Assembly (NCBI RefSeq): GCF_017873855.1
Contig: NZ_JAGGKR010000002.1
Coordinates: 1 to 64,000, forward strand
Length of the DNA stretch: 64,000 nucleotides
Reading direction: 5' to 3'
DNA from: Methanolinea mesophila
Lineage (GTDB): Archaea > Halobacteriota > Methanomicrobia > Methanomicrobiales > Methanospirillaceae
Part shown: piece by piece, positions 46,419 through 55,640 of the stretch
How the letters are laid out: every line of letters starts with the position of its first letter
Position numbering within the stretch: position 1 is the first letter of the stretch
Program-made: the position numbers and the translations under genes
The notes under the pieces: model-generated
Told to the model about the DNA's origin: nothing
What the model saw: the letters and a program-made list of their open reading frames with translations, nothing else
Databases searched by the model: none

Positions 46419-47195
46419 TCATTTTTCATCCTGGAAGGCCCCTTCGAAAAGCCACACATGGTCCAGTTCTTCACGGGTCCTCCCCCCGGTCTTTCGTTCC
46501 CGGATAACCCTGGCAGGTACTCCGGCGACGACCGCATTCGGAGGGACATCCTTCGTGACCACCGCACCGCCCGCCACAATGGCCTGCTCCCCAATGGTCA
46601 CGCCAGGGAAGAGCATCGCTCCTGCGTAGACCTTCGCGTAATCGGATATGAGTACCGGGGCGTAGGTGCGTTCCGCGTGATCCGACTCGGAATGCGTATG
46701 GGTGAATATCCGGACGAACTCCCCGATACCCACGGCATCCCCGATGGTAAGACCCCCCTTCGAGTCGATGAATGTGCCTGCGTTGATGAATATGTTATCC
46801 CCCGCGTCGATGTTCTGCCCGAAGTTGAACCGGATGTTCGCCTCGGCGCAGAAGTTCTTCCCGCACCCGGAGAACAATTTCCTGGCGATCATGCGGCGGA
46901 TCGGAATGGCGAGGTTTGCAGCCAGCGAATACGGCGTCCGGTCGAAGGCGTCCCAGAGGAAATGCAGGTACCGTTGTTCCCTGGAAAATGGCATTTCTGC
47001 CGATTTCGGAAGGTATTCGCTGTATAACACCATATTTTCCAGGTAGTGCGCGTCGATACCGGAAATTCCGAGAATTCCGAGAATATCCACCATGTTTTCA
47101 GTGGAAGGCCCGTCTGCCAGAAGGGCACCGATGGTATCGAGCGAACGGGCGAAGGAGTCGGTGCGGGAACCTTGCATACCGGATAGGTAACCCAT
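46419..47195 (-). CDS. Left-handed beta-helix (hexapeptide) acetyltransferase
   Basis: A 258-residue protein. The C-terminal 150 residues carry hexapeptide-repeat signatures (NIRFNFGQNIDAGDNIFINAG; IGDAVGIGEFVRIFTHTHS; GAMLFPGVTIGEQAIVAGGA) with THTHS as the catalytic His region of the maltose/galactoside acetyltransferase group. The N-terminal ~100 residues are an extra helical part. The acceptor substrate is unknown, perhaps a sugar. Confidence 0.88.
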   Translation of the reverse strand: MGYLSGMQGSRTDSFARSLDTIGALLADGPSTENMVDILGILGISGIDAHYLENMVLYSEYLPKSAEMPFSREQRYLHFLWDAFDRTPYSLAANLAIPIRRMIARKLFSGCGKNFCAEANIRFNFGQNIDAGDNIFINAGTFIDSKGGLTIGDAVGIGEFVRIFTHTHSESDHAERTYAPVLISDYAKVYAGAMLFPGVTIGEQAIVAGGAVVTKDVPPNAVVAGVPARVIRERKTGGRTREELDHVWLFEGAFQDEK

Positions 47196-47503
47196 GAATA
47201 CAATAAAACAGATTCCATGGCAGAGAACGATTCTGCCTTCCCGGGGCTTTTCCCGACACCGGACCGGGAAGGATCATCACGTACGGCAACCCAGGGTCCC
47301 GATTGTATAACCGTCCCGGCAGGATTCTCAGTATCCGACGACGAATTCTCCCCGCTGCAAATTTCCGTACCTCTCTTCATCGAAGCGGGAAATGATACTG
47401 GATCGGCGTTGCAACTTTTCAAATATCCGGGAAGGAACCCGTGAATTGCGGTATCATGCACGAATAATGAGTGCTGCAGGCCCCGCACGTTCACGTACCG
47501 CGT
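47196..47503. other. Intergenic stretch without recognised gene
   Basis: A 75-codon frame (47217-47444) is open but has near-neutral third-position GC and no motif. No repeats or stable hairpin were noticed. Confidence 0.5.
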
Positions 47504-48712
47504 TCAGCCCCTCCTGCCATATACCGACACCCCGAAAAATACACAGACTGCCGCGGCGACACCGAAACTCGCCAGGAACCCTGAGGTAAAGCTGCCTGCC
47601 GCGACAAGGATCCCCGTGATCAGGGGGCCTGCCGAATGTCCGATATCCATGATGGAGGAGAGAGCCCCCATCGAGGCTCCCAGTTCTTCTTTCTCTGCAA
47701 TATCCGCGACATACGCTGTAGTGGCGACCGTGGAGAGCGACATGCCGAGGCCGAGTACGGAACTGACGAGCAGGAACCACCCGAACGAGGATCCGAACGG
47801 GAGGGCGGCGACAGAACCGCCGAGGACGAGGAGACCGATGACAATCTGGACTCTTTTATCTATACGGTCGGCGATCCTTCCGAAGAACGGTTTGGTCAGG
47901 GCGATGACCAGCACCTGGACGGTAAAGATGATCCCCGTCTGATACGCGTCGATTCCGCGGGACAGGAGCAGGAGCGGAAGGAAGGTCTCGAACGCACCGA
48001 ATGCAAAGTAGGTCGCCATGTCCACGAACGCCGTCGCCCGGAGCTTCCAGTTGGTGAAAAAGGTGACAAAACTTGTTTTGAATGTTGAAAAAGGCAGGAC
48101 AGTCAGTTTTCCATGGCCTTCCTCCCGGTACGTGAGGGTTAGGATGAGGACCGGGATTGCCGCGATCGCCGCCGCCAGGTACACCATCTTGTAGGGGATG
48201 AGCCCGGGATAAAAGATGAAGAACGAGATGAGGACCCCGCCGACGAGTGGTGCGAGCGTCCGACCGATCAGTGTTGCGGAAGAGTACTGGCCGAGCATCT
48301 CCCCCTTTCTTTCCGGGAACCTTTCGGCGATCATCGCCGAGACGACCGGACCCAGGATCGCGGTCGCCATCCCGTGGAAGAAGCGGACCGGGATCAGCCA
48401 GAACGGATCGTAGATGAGGAGATACAGCAGGGGCGCGGAGAGGAATATCGCCCCGGATGCAATAAGGAGTCTTCTCCTCCCCATGTGATCGGAGAGTACC
48501 CCCACGGGGAACGAGAACAGGATTCCCGCCAGGGGGGAGACCGCGGCGATCAGCCCGATGACCGCATCGCCGGCGCCGAGGGCCTGGGAGAACAGGGGCA
48601 GCACCGGGTTCTTCGAGATCGTCGTCGAGAAGATGGCGAAAAACCCGAGCAGGAATATGGAATACACCATCCGGCGGTCTGAAACGGAAGAGACCCGGGG
48701 TACATCCGGCAT
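47504..48712 (-). CDS. MFS transporter, 12-helix drug-efflux type
   Basis: A 402-residue carrier with about 12 membrane segments. GVLSDHMGRRRLL is the loop 2-3 MFS motif and the region is followed by a PVVSAMIAERFPERKGE loop. A second copy, GRIADRIDKRVQI, lies in the C-terminal half. It likely exports a drug or metabolite. I start at MPDVPRV (48712); the open frame extends 67 codons upstream without homology character. Confidence 0.88.
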   Translation of the reverse strand: MPDVPRVSSVSDRRMVYSIFLLGFFAIFSTTISKNPVLPLFSQALGAGDAVIGLIAAVSPLAGILFSFPVGVLSDHMGRRRLLIASGAIFLSAPLLYLLIYDPFWLIPVRFFHGMATAILGPVVSAMIAERFPERKGEMLGQYSSATLIGRTLAPLVGGVLISFFIFYPGLIPYKMVYLAAAIAAIPVLILTLTYREEGHGKLTVLPFSTFKTSFVTFFTNWKLRATAFVDMATYFAFGAFETFLPLLLLSRGIDAYQTGIIFTVQVLVIALTKPFFGRIADRIDKRVQIVIGLLVLGGSVAALPFGSSFGWFLLVSSVLGLGMSLSTVATTAYVADIAEKEELGASMGALSSIMDIGHSAGPLITGILVAAGSFTSGFLASFGVAAAVCVFFGVSVYGRRG

Positions 48713-48866
48713 ATAAGAGATTAGGATTTGAGGGCTGGAACAAAAAGGTGCCGTTTTTTCCTGGGCACGGCCCCACTCATGACGATCCCGCCCGGATGGT
48801 CTTTGCGAACGATGCCAGGCTGCGAACCCTGGTGAAGCATATATCCCCGCCGGGCCAGAAGTAGTG

Positions 48867-49595
48867 ATGATGCATATCACCCGGCTTCGCATTCTCCACG
48901 GGGATTTTCCCACACATGATTATTACCCCTTCAATCTGGAACTGTTCAGGGCCACCGACCAGATTGAATTTTCACAACCGGTTACCTTCATCATCGGAGA
49001 GAACGGGTCCGGCAAGTCCACGCTGCTCAAGGCGATAGCCCGCAACTGCGGGATTGCACTCTGGGAGGAGACGGAAAGAATGAGGTTTTGCCATAACCCG
49101 TACGAAAACGAGCTCTACCGGTACATCACCGTTGAGTGGAAGGGCGAAAAAGTTCCCGGTGCATTCTTCGCGTCCGAGATTTTCCGGCATTTTGCAGAGA
49201 TACTTGACGAATGGGCAAGAGCAGACCCCGATATGCTGAAATACTTCGGGGATTCTTCCCTGGTGAACAAGTCGCACGGGCAGTCCCACATGGCATATTT
49301 TGCGAACAGGTTCAGGCTCCCGGGTCTCTACCTCCTCGATGAACCGGAGACTGCGCTCTCGCCAAAGATGCAGCTCGAACTCCTAAAACTGCTTGGAACG
49401 TTCGTCTCCATGGGGCATGCCCAGTTCATCATCGCAACGCACTCCCCTATCCTGCTCGCCTATCCCAAAGCGGATATCTTCTCGTTTGATGGGATCCCCA
49501 TCCGGAAGATCGCCTACGAAGATACCGATTATTATCGCATCTACCGGGATTTTCTCAATAGCAGGGAAAAATACCTCGGTCCGGAGGTCGGGTGA
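48867..49595 (+). CDS. AAA/ABC-type ATPase (RecF/SMC-like, stand-alone)
   Basis: A 242-residue soluble ATPase. The P-loop GENGSGKSTLL sits near residue 45, the Walker B motif LYLLDEPETALSP near 160, and the switch His in IIATHSPILLAY near 188. The signature region (NKSHGQSHMAYF) is a variant of the usual SxGE/Q. There is no transmembrane partner adjacent, so it is not obviously a transporter. Starts by ATG 48867 (GTG at 48864 and ATG at 48870 are alternatives). Confidence 0.85.
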   Translation: MMHITRLRILHGDFPTHDYYPFNLELFRATDQIEFSQPVTFIIGENGSGKSTLLKAIARNCGIALWEETERMRFCHNPYENELYRYITVEWKGEKVPGAFFASEIFRHFAEILDEWARADPDMLKYFGDSSLVNKSHGQSHMAYFANRFRLPGLYLLDEPETALSPKMQLELLKLLGTFVSMGHAQFIIATHSPILLAYPKADIFSFDGIPIRKIAYEDTDYYRIYRDFLNSREKYLGPEVG

Positions 49596-49708
49596 GAAGG
49601 GTTAACCGCAGTTCACCTGGATTGCCGAAGCAGGTTTTCTCATTTACGACGCTGTTCGGTTGAGCAATGCGAAGTATAATCGAGAGGGGTGGGGGTCCCG
49701 GGCTCTGT

Positions 49709-50590
49709 TCACCTGCAGTCGCGGCAGTAGGCGAGTTCTTCGGAACGGATCCGGTCGAGCCCGACAAGTCCTCCGAACTCGTCGAAAGAGAGCATCCTCT
49801 CTTCCAGTCCCGCGAGTGTTCCCGTTGCACGGAGGTCCCGAAGCACTCCCATCACCGATTTCGCAATGGTATGGGTGCAGACCGTGGGAAACGCTACGGC
49901 GGCAAAACCGATCTCCTGAAGCTCCGGGGCGGTGAGGAGCGGGGTCTTCCCCCCGGGAAGCATGTTCGCCAGGTTCGGAGCATCGATCTCCCTGGTGATA
50001 CGCCGCATCTGGGGCACGTTCTCGGGTGCCTCTATGAAGATGAAATCAGCACCCGCATCGAGGTAGCTGCCGGCCCTTGCGATGGCATCGTCGATGCCGT
50101 TGACCGCGATAGCATCGGTACGGGCCATTATGAGAAGATCGGGGTCCTTCCGGGCATCGAGTGCGGCCTCGATCTTCGCTTCCATTTCGCGGGGCGGGAT
50201 CACCTCTTTGCCGGCCATGTGCCCGCACCGCTTGGGAGAGACCTGGTCCTCGATGAAGAGCGACGCCGCTCCTGCCTGTTCGAACAGTTCCACTGTCCTT
50301 TTCACGTTGTTCACGTTCCCATGCCCGGTATCTCCGTCCGCGAACACGGGAATATTCACGGCATTTACCGTCCTCCGTACGACGTCCGCCATCTCGGTCA
50401 GGGTAAGGAGGTTGATGTCGGGTTTTGCCAGCATCGAGGCGCTCGAGGCATACCCGCCCACCGAGACGGCTGCGAATCCGGAAAGTTCTGCGATCTTTGC
50501 ACAGAGCGGGTCGTGCGAGACGGGGAATGCGAGGATCTCCTCTGCATACAGCAGTTCCTTAAATCGAGTGGTCATCTTCAACGGTATCAT
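49709..50590 (-). CDS. Isocitrate lyase/PEP mutase family enzyme
   Basis: A 293-residue TIM-barrel protein. PVFADGDTGHGNVNNV and SLFIEDQVSPKRCGHMAG carry the family metal site and the K-R-C-G-H loop with the catalytic Cys. MARTDAIAVNG and IFIEAPENVPQM follow. Members include 2-methylisocitrate lyase, oxaloacetate decarboxylase and carboxy-PEP mutases; the substrate cannot be fixed. Start ATG at 50590. Confidence 0.88.
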   Translation of the reverse strand: MIPLKMTTRFKELLYAEEILAFPVSHDPLCAKIAELSGFAAVSVGGYASSASMLAKPDINLLTLTEMADVVRRTVNAVNIPVFADGDTGHGNVNNVKRTVELFEQAGAASLFIEDQVSPKRCGHMAGKEVIPPREMEAKIEAALDARKDPDLLIMARTDAIAVNGIDDAIARAGSYLDAGADFIFIEAPENVPQMRRITREIDAPNLANMLPGGKTPLLTAPELQEIGFAAVAFPTVCTHTIAKSVMGVLRDLRATGTLAGLEERMLSFDEFGGLVGLDRIRSEELAYCRDCR

Positions 50591-50947
50591 CACCTGTGGG
50601 TCTCCGGGACTGGGAGCGAAGGGTTTTCTCAGGTATCCACACCGTATAAGACCTCCTCCCTGAGAATGATAACTCTTCGGTGCAGATATGGCCGAAATCG
50701 CTACGTGATAATCGCCCGGCGCAACACAGCAAAATCGCCTGTCCGCCGGGAATACAGAGGGATTCGCATGTCCCCGTGTCCCGAAGGCGCAATGCGGAAG
50801 ATTAACCGGTCTGTGTGCGGTTTTACGGAATGATGTGGAAGATGCCGCACGACGTCAGGTTCCCCCGGAAAAAAGGTATAATTCTCTCGATTTCGTAACG
50901 CCGAAGAACCCCCGGATATCGGAAAACGGGGATGGTATCCAGTTACC
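50591..50947. other. Intergenic, minus-strand promoter of PEP-mutase-like gene
   Basis: A minus-strand TATA-like cttatacgg (about 50642-50650) lies ~55 nt before the start of the lyase. No coding frame with codon bias or stable repeat was seen in the rest. Confidence 0.5.
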
Positions 50948-51220
50948 TTATTCCTTCTCTTCCCATTCCCCGGGATGCGATCTCCAGGCGAGCCAGGCGA
51001 ACAGCACGATGAAGATGAGGATGATGACCGCGAGCAGGATGGCGCTGAAAATGTTCTCCGCGATATCCATGGACAGGGTAAGGTTCGTTCCCATAGAGTC
51101 GTTAAAGACGCCCAGGATAAGCGATATTCCAAAGAATACAAAGAATCCGACGAAGATCCCGAGGATGACAGCACCTGCTATCCGAAGGCCGGTATTGGAA
51201 GTGGCAGTAGGTTCGTCCAT
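50948..51220 (-). CDS. Two-helix membrane protein of unknown function
   Basis: A 90-residue protein with two hydrophobic helices (IAGAVILGIFVGFFVFFGIS and IFSAILLAVIILIFIVLF) flanking a short loop, and a charged C-terminus. No recognised family. Confidence 0.65.
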   Translation of the reverse strand: MDEPTATSNTGLRIAGAVILGIFVGFFVFFGISLILGVFNDSMGTNLTLSMDIAENIFSAILLAVIILIFIVLFAWLAWRSHPGEWEEKE

Positions 51221-51285
51221 GGAATCTAATTCAACTCTTTGATATATAGCGATTGGGTTTCAATGTCCAGAAGTTCCCAGAATTT

Positions 51286-52290
51286 TTATTTGCTGCCCCC
51301 GGGACCCCCCTCTTTGTCGTGTTGATACGTGCAGAACGACCCGCACCGGTTGCAACCGTTGCACCCTTCGTGGCAGGGTTCAACATGGATGGTCACCGTG
51401 GACCTGGGATATTCGACCTTAAGGTCCGTCTCAAGGTGATCCGTGAGGTCGTGAGATTGTTCCACCGAGACGTCGCCGGGCATGACAAGGTGGAGATCGA
51501 TAAAGATCTCCGGGCCGGACCTCCGGGTTTTCAGCCCGTGGAACCCGGCATAATCTCCTGCATGTTCGCACAGTATCTCCTTGATCCTCTGCTCGTCCTT
51601 GTCGGGCAGGCTCTGGTCGATAAGGTCTGACACGGACCGGCGGGTGAGATCGTAGGCCGCTTTGATGATCACGACCGCGACTCCGATCGCAAAAAGCGAA
51701 TCCAGCATGGCTATCCCGGTTACCCGGATAAGGACAAGCCCTATGAGCACCCCCACCGAGGTATAGACATCAGTCCTGAGGTGCCAGGCGTCGCTCTCGA
51801 GTGCGATGGACTCGGATTGTTTCGCCACCTTCATCAGTCGCCGGGATACGAACCAGTTCAGCAGGGCCGAAACTGCCATGACACCCATCCCGATAAAAAG
51901 AAGGTTCATGGAGATCTCGTCCCCCTCCCCCTCGCCGAGGAGTTTACGCACCGCCTCCCAAATGATCAGCGCTGCGGCGACGAATATGAGGAGCGCCTCG
52001 ATTAACCCTGAAAAATCTTCGAACTTTCCGTGTCCGAATTCATGGGCCTCATCGGGTGGTTCAGACGACTTCTTCACGGAAAAGAATGCGATCACCGCGG
52101 CCAGGAGGTCCATTGCAGAATGGATGGCCTCGGAGATGATGCTCACTGAACCGACTGCGAATCCCACGATGAGTTTTAAGATTACCAGCACGGTGTTGGA
52201 AGCAACCGAGAGGCGGGCGGTCTTTTGTTTCAGGGAATTCAGCTCGTCTAGCGAGAGTGCCGTCGGTTCCATTGTGGTAATCTTCATCAT
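51286..52290 (-). CDS. Cation diffusion facilitator (CDF) metal exporter
   Basis: A 334-residue transporter with about six helices. Two HxxxD metal sites are visible: EAIHSAMDLL in helix 2 and DAWHLRTDVYTS in helix 5, a Zn/Cd-type arrangement. A cytoplasmic domain follows (GLKTRRSGPEIFIDLHLVMP). The extreme C-terminus is Cys-rich (CHEGCNGCNRCGSFC), unusual for the family and probably an extra metal-binding tail. It exports divalent cations by proton antiport. Confidence 0.92.
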   Translation of the reverse strand: MMKITTMEPTALSLDELNSLKQKTARLSVASNTVLVILKLIVGFAVGSVSIISEAIHSAMDLLAAVIAFFSVKKSSEPPDEAHEFGHGKFEDFSGLIEALLIFVAAALIIWEAVRKLLGEGEGDEISMNLLFIGMGVMAVSALLNWFVSRRLMKVAKQSESIALESDAWHLRTDVYTSVGVLIGLVLIRVTGIAMLDSLFAIGVAVVIIKAAYDLTRRSVSDLIDQSLPDKDEQRIKEILCEHAGDYAGFHGLKTRRSGPEIFIDLHLVMPGDVSVEQSHDLTDHLETDLKVEYPRSTVTIHVEPCHEGCNGCNRCGSFCTYQHDKEGGPGGSK

Positions 52291-52548
52291 TTCATTCCGG
52301 GAATAATCAAGATTCCTGCTCCGGACCTGTGCTCGCCCGAACGGATCGGGCGGGTGAATTCGCGGGAGGTCGGACATCTCGGAAAAGAGGAAAATTTACC
52401 GCAAGAATTCCGTGGGATGAGACCTTAAAGAAGTCCTTTGCATTCCCGCAGCACCGCGATGCCGCCTCGCCGCCGGATATCTCCCGTCAGGGAAGATTTT
52501 TTCATCTTTTACGTTGCGTATGGGTGTAATTAACAGGAAGCTGATGGA

Positions 52549-53550
52549 GTGGCCCTGACAGATCGACTCCCGGACGCGGAGAAGAGACTTATAAAGAAGA
52601 GTCCGTTCCCCGACTGGATGGACCCGATGCTCGCGACCCTTACCGCGGACTATTTTTCTCACCCGGATTGGATATTCGAGCGGAAATTTGACGGGGAACG
52701 ATGCATCTCGTTTCGTGACGGCAACCGGACCCGGCTCCGGACGAGGAATAACAAGCCCCTTGACTCGACCTATCCGGAGATCTTCGATGCCCTGGGGGCC
52801 CTCGCGGCGGACAACTTCGTGCTCGATGGTGAGATCGTGGCGTTCGAAGGGACCGCCACCAGCTTTTCGCGCCTGCAGGAGAGGCTCCAGATCAGGGATC
52901 GGGAAGAAGCGGAGAGGAGCCCGGTGCGGGTCTATTACTACATTTTCGACCTGATGTACCTGGAAGGATACGATATCTGCAGCCTGCCGCTCCGCACGAG
53001 GAAATCGTTGTTAGAGGATGTCGTCGTGTTCGAAGATCCTCTCAGGCGCTCCGCACACCGGGATGGCGCCGGGCTGGAATGTTACCGTGAGGCATGCAGG
53101 AAAGGGTGGGAAGGGGTCATCGCCAAGCGGGCGGGATCCCGTTACCTCCACAAGAGATCGCAGGACTGGCTGAAGTTCAAATGCACGAACGAGCAGGAGT
53201 TCGTGATCGGCGGATATTCGGAGCCGCAGGGTTCCAGGACCGGTTTCGGAGCCCTCCTCCTCGGCTACTACGAGGAGGGGAGACTGCGGTATGCAGGGAA
53301 AGTAGGCACCGGGTTCGATGATCGCACCCTCGACGCGCTTTACCGTGAACTCACCCGGAGGGAGCGGAGCGACCCGCCGTTCGGTGACGATACCGGGAGC
53401 ATGAAAGGGGTACATTTCGTGGACCCCGACCTGGTATGCGAGGTGGGATTCACCGAGTGGACCGGGGACGGGAAGCTCCGCCACCCCAGGTTTCTCGGGT
53501 TGCGGACCGATAAGGATGCACACGAGGTTGTCCGGGAGAGGCCTGCCTGA
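52549..53550 (+). CDS. ATP-dependent DNA ligase, LigD-type
   Basis: A 333-residue ligase. The nucleotidyl Lys is in ERKFDGERC (Lys about 46), followed by LDGEIVAFEG, YIFDLMYLEG, EGVIAKRAGS and WLKFKC as motifs III-V; the C-terminal OB-fold reads FVIGGYSEPQGSRTGFGALL. It has the layout of the ligase domain of bacterial LigD, used in non-homologous end joining. Starts at GTG 52549 because a stop lies in frame at 52531-52533. Ligase and polymerase are 2 bases apart. Confidence 0.92.
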   Translation: MALTDRLPDAEKRLIKKSPFPDWMDPMLATLTADYFSHPDWIFERKFDGERCISFRDGNRTRLRTRNNKPLDSTYPEIFDALGALAADNFVLDGEIVAFEGTATSFSRLQERLQIRDREEAERSPVRVYYYIFDLMYLEGYDICSLPLRTRKSLLEDVVVFEDPLRRSAHRDGAGLECYREACRKGWEGVIAKRAGSRYLHKRSQDWLKFKCTNEQEFVIGGYSEPQGSRTGFGALLLGYYEEGRLRYAGKVGTGFDDRTLDALYRELTRRERSDPPFGDDTGSMKGVHFVDPDLVCEVGFTEWTGDGKLRHPRFLGLRTDKDAHEVVRERPA

Positions 53551-53552
53551 TC

Positions 53553-54473
53553 ATGACCACGAGAACGTTCGGCCCGAACACGGTGAACACGTCCCACGAA
53601 GAGAAGGTATTCTTCCCGGGTGGAATCACCAAGGGGGATCTCATCGATTATTATGTAAAGATCGGAGAGGCTATTCTCCCCCATCTCCGTGACAGGCCCA
53701 TCTCCATGCAACGGTTCCCGGACGGGATCGGGAAGGAAGGGTTCTACCAGAAAGAGGTCCCCGATTACTTCCCCGACTGGATCCCGCGTGCCGAGGTATC
53801 GTTGAAAGACGGCACGACACAGCCTCAGGTGGTAGTCGGGAATATCGCCACGCTCGCGTTTCTCGCTGATCAGGGGTGTATCACCCCTCACACCTGGCTT
53901 TCACGGACAGACCGGCTCAACCGGCCGGACAAGATGATCTTTGACCTCGATCCCCCCGGCGAGGACTTCGAACCCGTGAGAACGGCGGCATTCGCCATGA
54001 AGGAGGTGCTCGACGAACTGCGGATCCGCTCGTTCGTAATGACCACGGGGTCGCGGGGGCTTCACGTGGTCGTGCCGCTGGACCAGGGGATGGAGTTCGA
54101 CCCGGTGCGGGAGATCGCGAAGGAGATCGCCATGGTGGCGGTGATGCGGCACCCGTCCCGCCTGACCATGGAAATCCGGAAGGAAAAAAGGAAGGGCAGG
54201 CTCTTCCTCGATACCTTGCGGAATGCCTATGCCCAGACGTCGGTTCCTCCGTATGCGGTGAGGGCGAGGCCGGGAGCTCCTGTAGCGGCCCCGCTCGACT
54301 GGGACGAACTGAATGACCCTGATATCACCTCCGGTTCCTACACCATCCGGAACATTTTCATCCGGCTTGACCGGAAAAAAGACCCGATGGCCGGCATGCC
54401 GGAGTACGGGATCTCCCTGGAGAACCGACGGGATGACATCAGGGCGCTCACCGGCCAGAAGACCCTGGGGTGA
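53553..54473 (+). CDS. LigD-type polymerase/primase domain protein
   Basis: A 306-residue archaeo-eukaryotic primase-like polymerase as in LigD PolDom. MIFDLDPPGEDF holds the catalytic Asp pair, with TTGSRGLHVVVPL, RKGRLFLDTLRNAYAQT and VRARPGAPVAAPL following. It probably adds nucleotides at broken DNA ends with the ligase just upstream. No Ku gene is near, and no phosphoesterase domain is fused. Confidence 0.92.
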   Translation: MTTRTFGPNTVNTSHEEKVFFPGGITKGDLIDYYVKIGEAILPHLRDRPISMQRFPDGIGKEGFYQKEVPDYFPDWIPRAEVSLKDGTTQPQVVVGNIATLAFLADQGCITPHTWLSRTDRLNRPDKMIFDLDPPGEDFEPVRTAAFAMKEVLDELRIRSFVMTTGSRGLHVVVPLDQGMEFDPVREIAKEIAMVAVMRHPSRLTMEIRKEKRKGRLFLDTLRNAYAQTSVPPYAVRARPGAPVAAPLDWDELNDPDITSGSYTIRNIFIRLDRKKDPMAGMPEYGISLENRRDDIRALTGQKTLG

Positions 54474-54551
54474 GCGAGCGCAGAATATTCGCGCTTCAGG
54501 CTCTTCTATCACGGCTGAACGTGATATTGCGGAATATCGTCCGGAATCCCG

Positions 54552-55640
54552 TCACTCCAGGGTCCTCCTGTAGGTCATGATGCCGAGCATAATGGCACCC
54601 AGGGAGAAAATAAGCAGCGCGATCAGGTCGGGAGCGATCACGGCGATCCCCTGGCCCCGGAGGATGATCGACCGGAGGGCGTGGACCGCGTAGGCCTCGG
54701 GATTGACGTAGGTGATCCATTTCAGCCAGGGAGGCATCCCTATCACCGGGTAAAATGCGCCGCTGGTCATGAAGAGGATGAGCGAGAAGAACGCGATAGT
54801 GGAGGCATACTCCTGCTGGTTGGAGAACCGGGATGAGATGGCGACTACCAGGCTGGTCACCCCGATACTGGTCATGAACAGGACCAGCAGGACGAGCAGG
54901 AAACTCTCAACCCCCCGGACCATGACCCCCGCGATCACGATGTCCACCACGAAGATGATGAACCCAGCCAGGAATGCCCTCACGGTCCCGCTCCCGATCG
55001 TCCCCAGGATGATGCTCGATCGTTTCACCGGGGTGACCAGGTAGCCCTCGATAATCCCCAGCTCCCGGTCACGTATCAGGGCGATCCCCCCTCCCATCAT
55101 GGTGGTCATGAAGATGGCGAGCACGATCACGCCCACCCCGAAGAACTGGATATAGTGGATCGTCCCGTAAATGTCGTCCACGTAAAGAGGGTTCGGGGCG
55201 TTGAGCGCAACAAGGACCGTAGCAACCCCTGACTCGATGAGTGCCGGTATGGTATACTCGGAACTGTCCACGTACAGGCGCACAGGGCGATTAGGGGCTA
55301 TATCGGAGGGAAACACCACATACGCCATGATCTGGCCCGTATCCAGCGCATGCCGGGCGATGTCCTCGCTCGAATAGACCGTCACCACGAAAAGGGATGC
55401 GTATCCCGGCTGGTGATAGGCCTGCAGGGCGGTGACACCTTCTGCGAACAGCGGGGTGTAGTTCACATACGGCTCTTCCTGGACCGCACCGATGGGGATC
55501 CCGGTTATCGTCCCCCCGATGGCGTTGCCAAAGACCACCAGGTACATGATGGGCATGACCAGGGTCATGAACATCACGAGGGGGTTGCTGAGGAATTTCT
55601 TGAAATCCCTCCGGAATATGGCGATGGCCCCGCGAAGCAT
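54552..55640 (-). CDS. ABC-2 type transporter permease
   Basis: A 362-residue permease: a cytoplasmic helix and first membrane segment (PLVMFMTLVMPIMYLVVFGN), a large extracellular loop, and about five further helices. ELGIIEGYLVTPVKRSSIILG is typical of ABC-2 permeases of daunorubicin-type exporters. The start overlaps the ATPase stop (ATGA). Together they form an exporter of drug, lipid or surface material. Confidence 0.92.
   Translation of the reverse strand: MLRGAIAIFRRDFKKFLSNPLVMFMTLVMPIMYLVVFGNAIGGTITGIPIGAVQEEPYVNYTPLFAEGVTALQAYHQPGYASLFVVTVYSSEDIARHALDTGQIMAYVVFPSDIAPNRPVRLYVDSSEYTIPALIESGVATVLVALNAPNPLYVDDIYGTIHYIQFFGVGVIVLAIFMTTMMGGGIALIRDRELGIIEGYLVTPVKRSSIILGTIGSGTVRAFLAGFIIFVVDIVIAGVMVRGVESFLLVLLVLFMTSIGVTSLVVAISSRFSNQQEYASTIAFFSLILFMTSGAFYPVIGMPPWLKWITYVNPEAYAVHALRSIILRGQGIAVIAPDLIALLIFSLGAIMLGIMTYRRTLE

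Noticed and set aside
47217-47444. 75-codon frame in an intergenic gap
   Set aside because: Third-position GC is near neutral and no motif or homology is apparent.
52544-52558. Four-codon frame MEWP overlapping the ligase start
   Set aside because: The ribosome site spacing fits the GTG at 52549 better, so it is probably chance.
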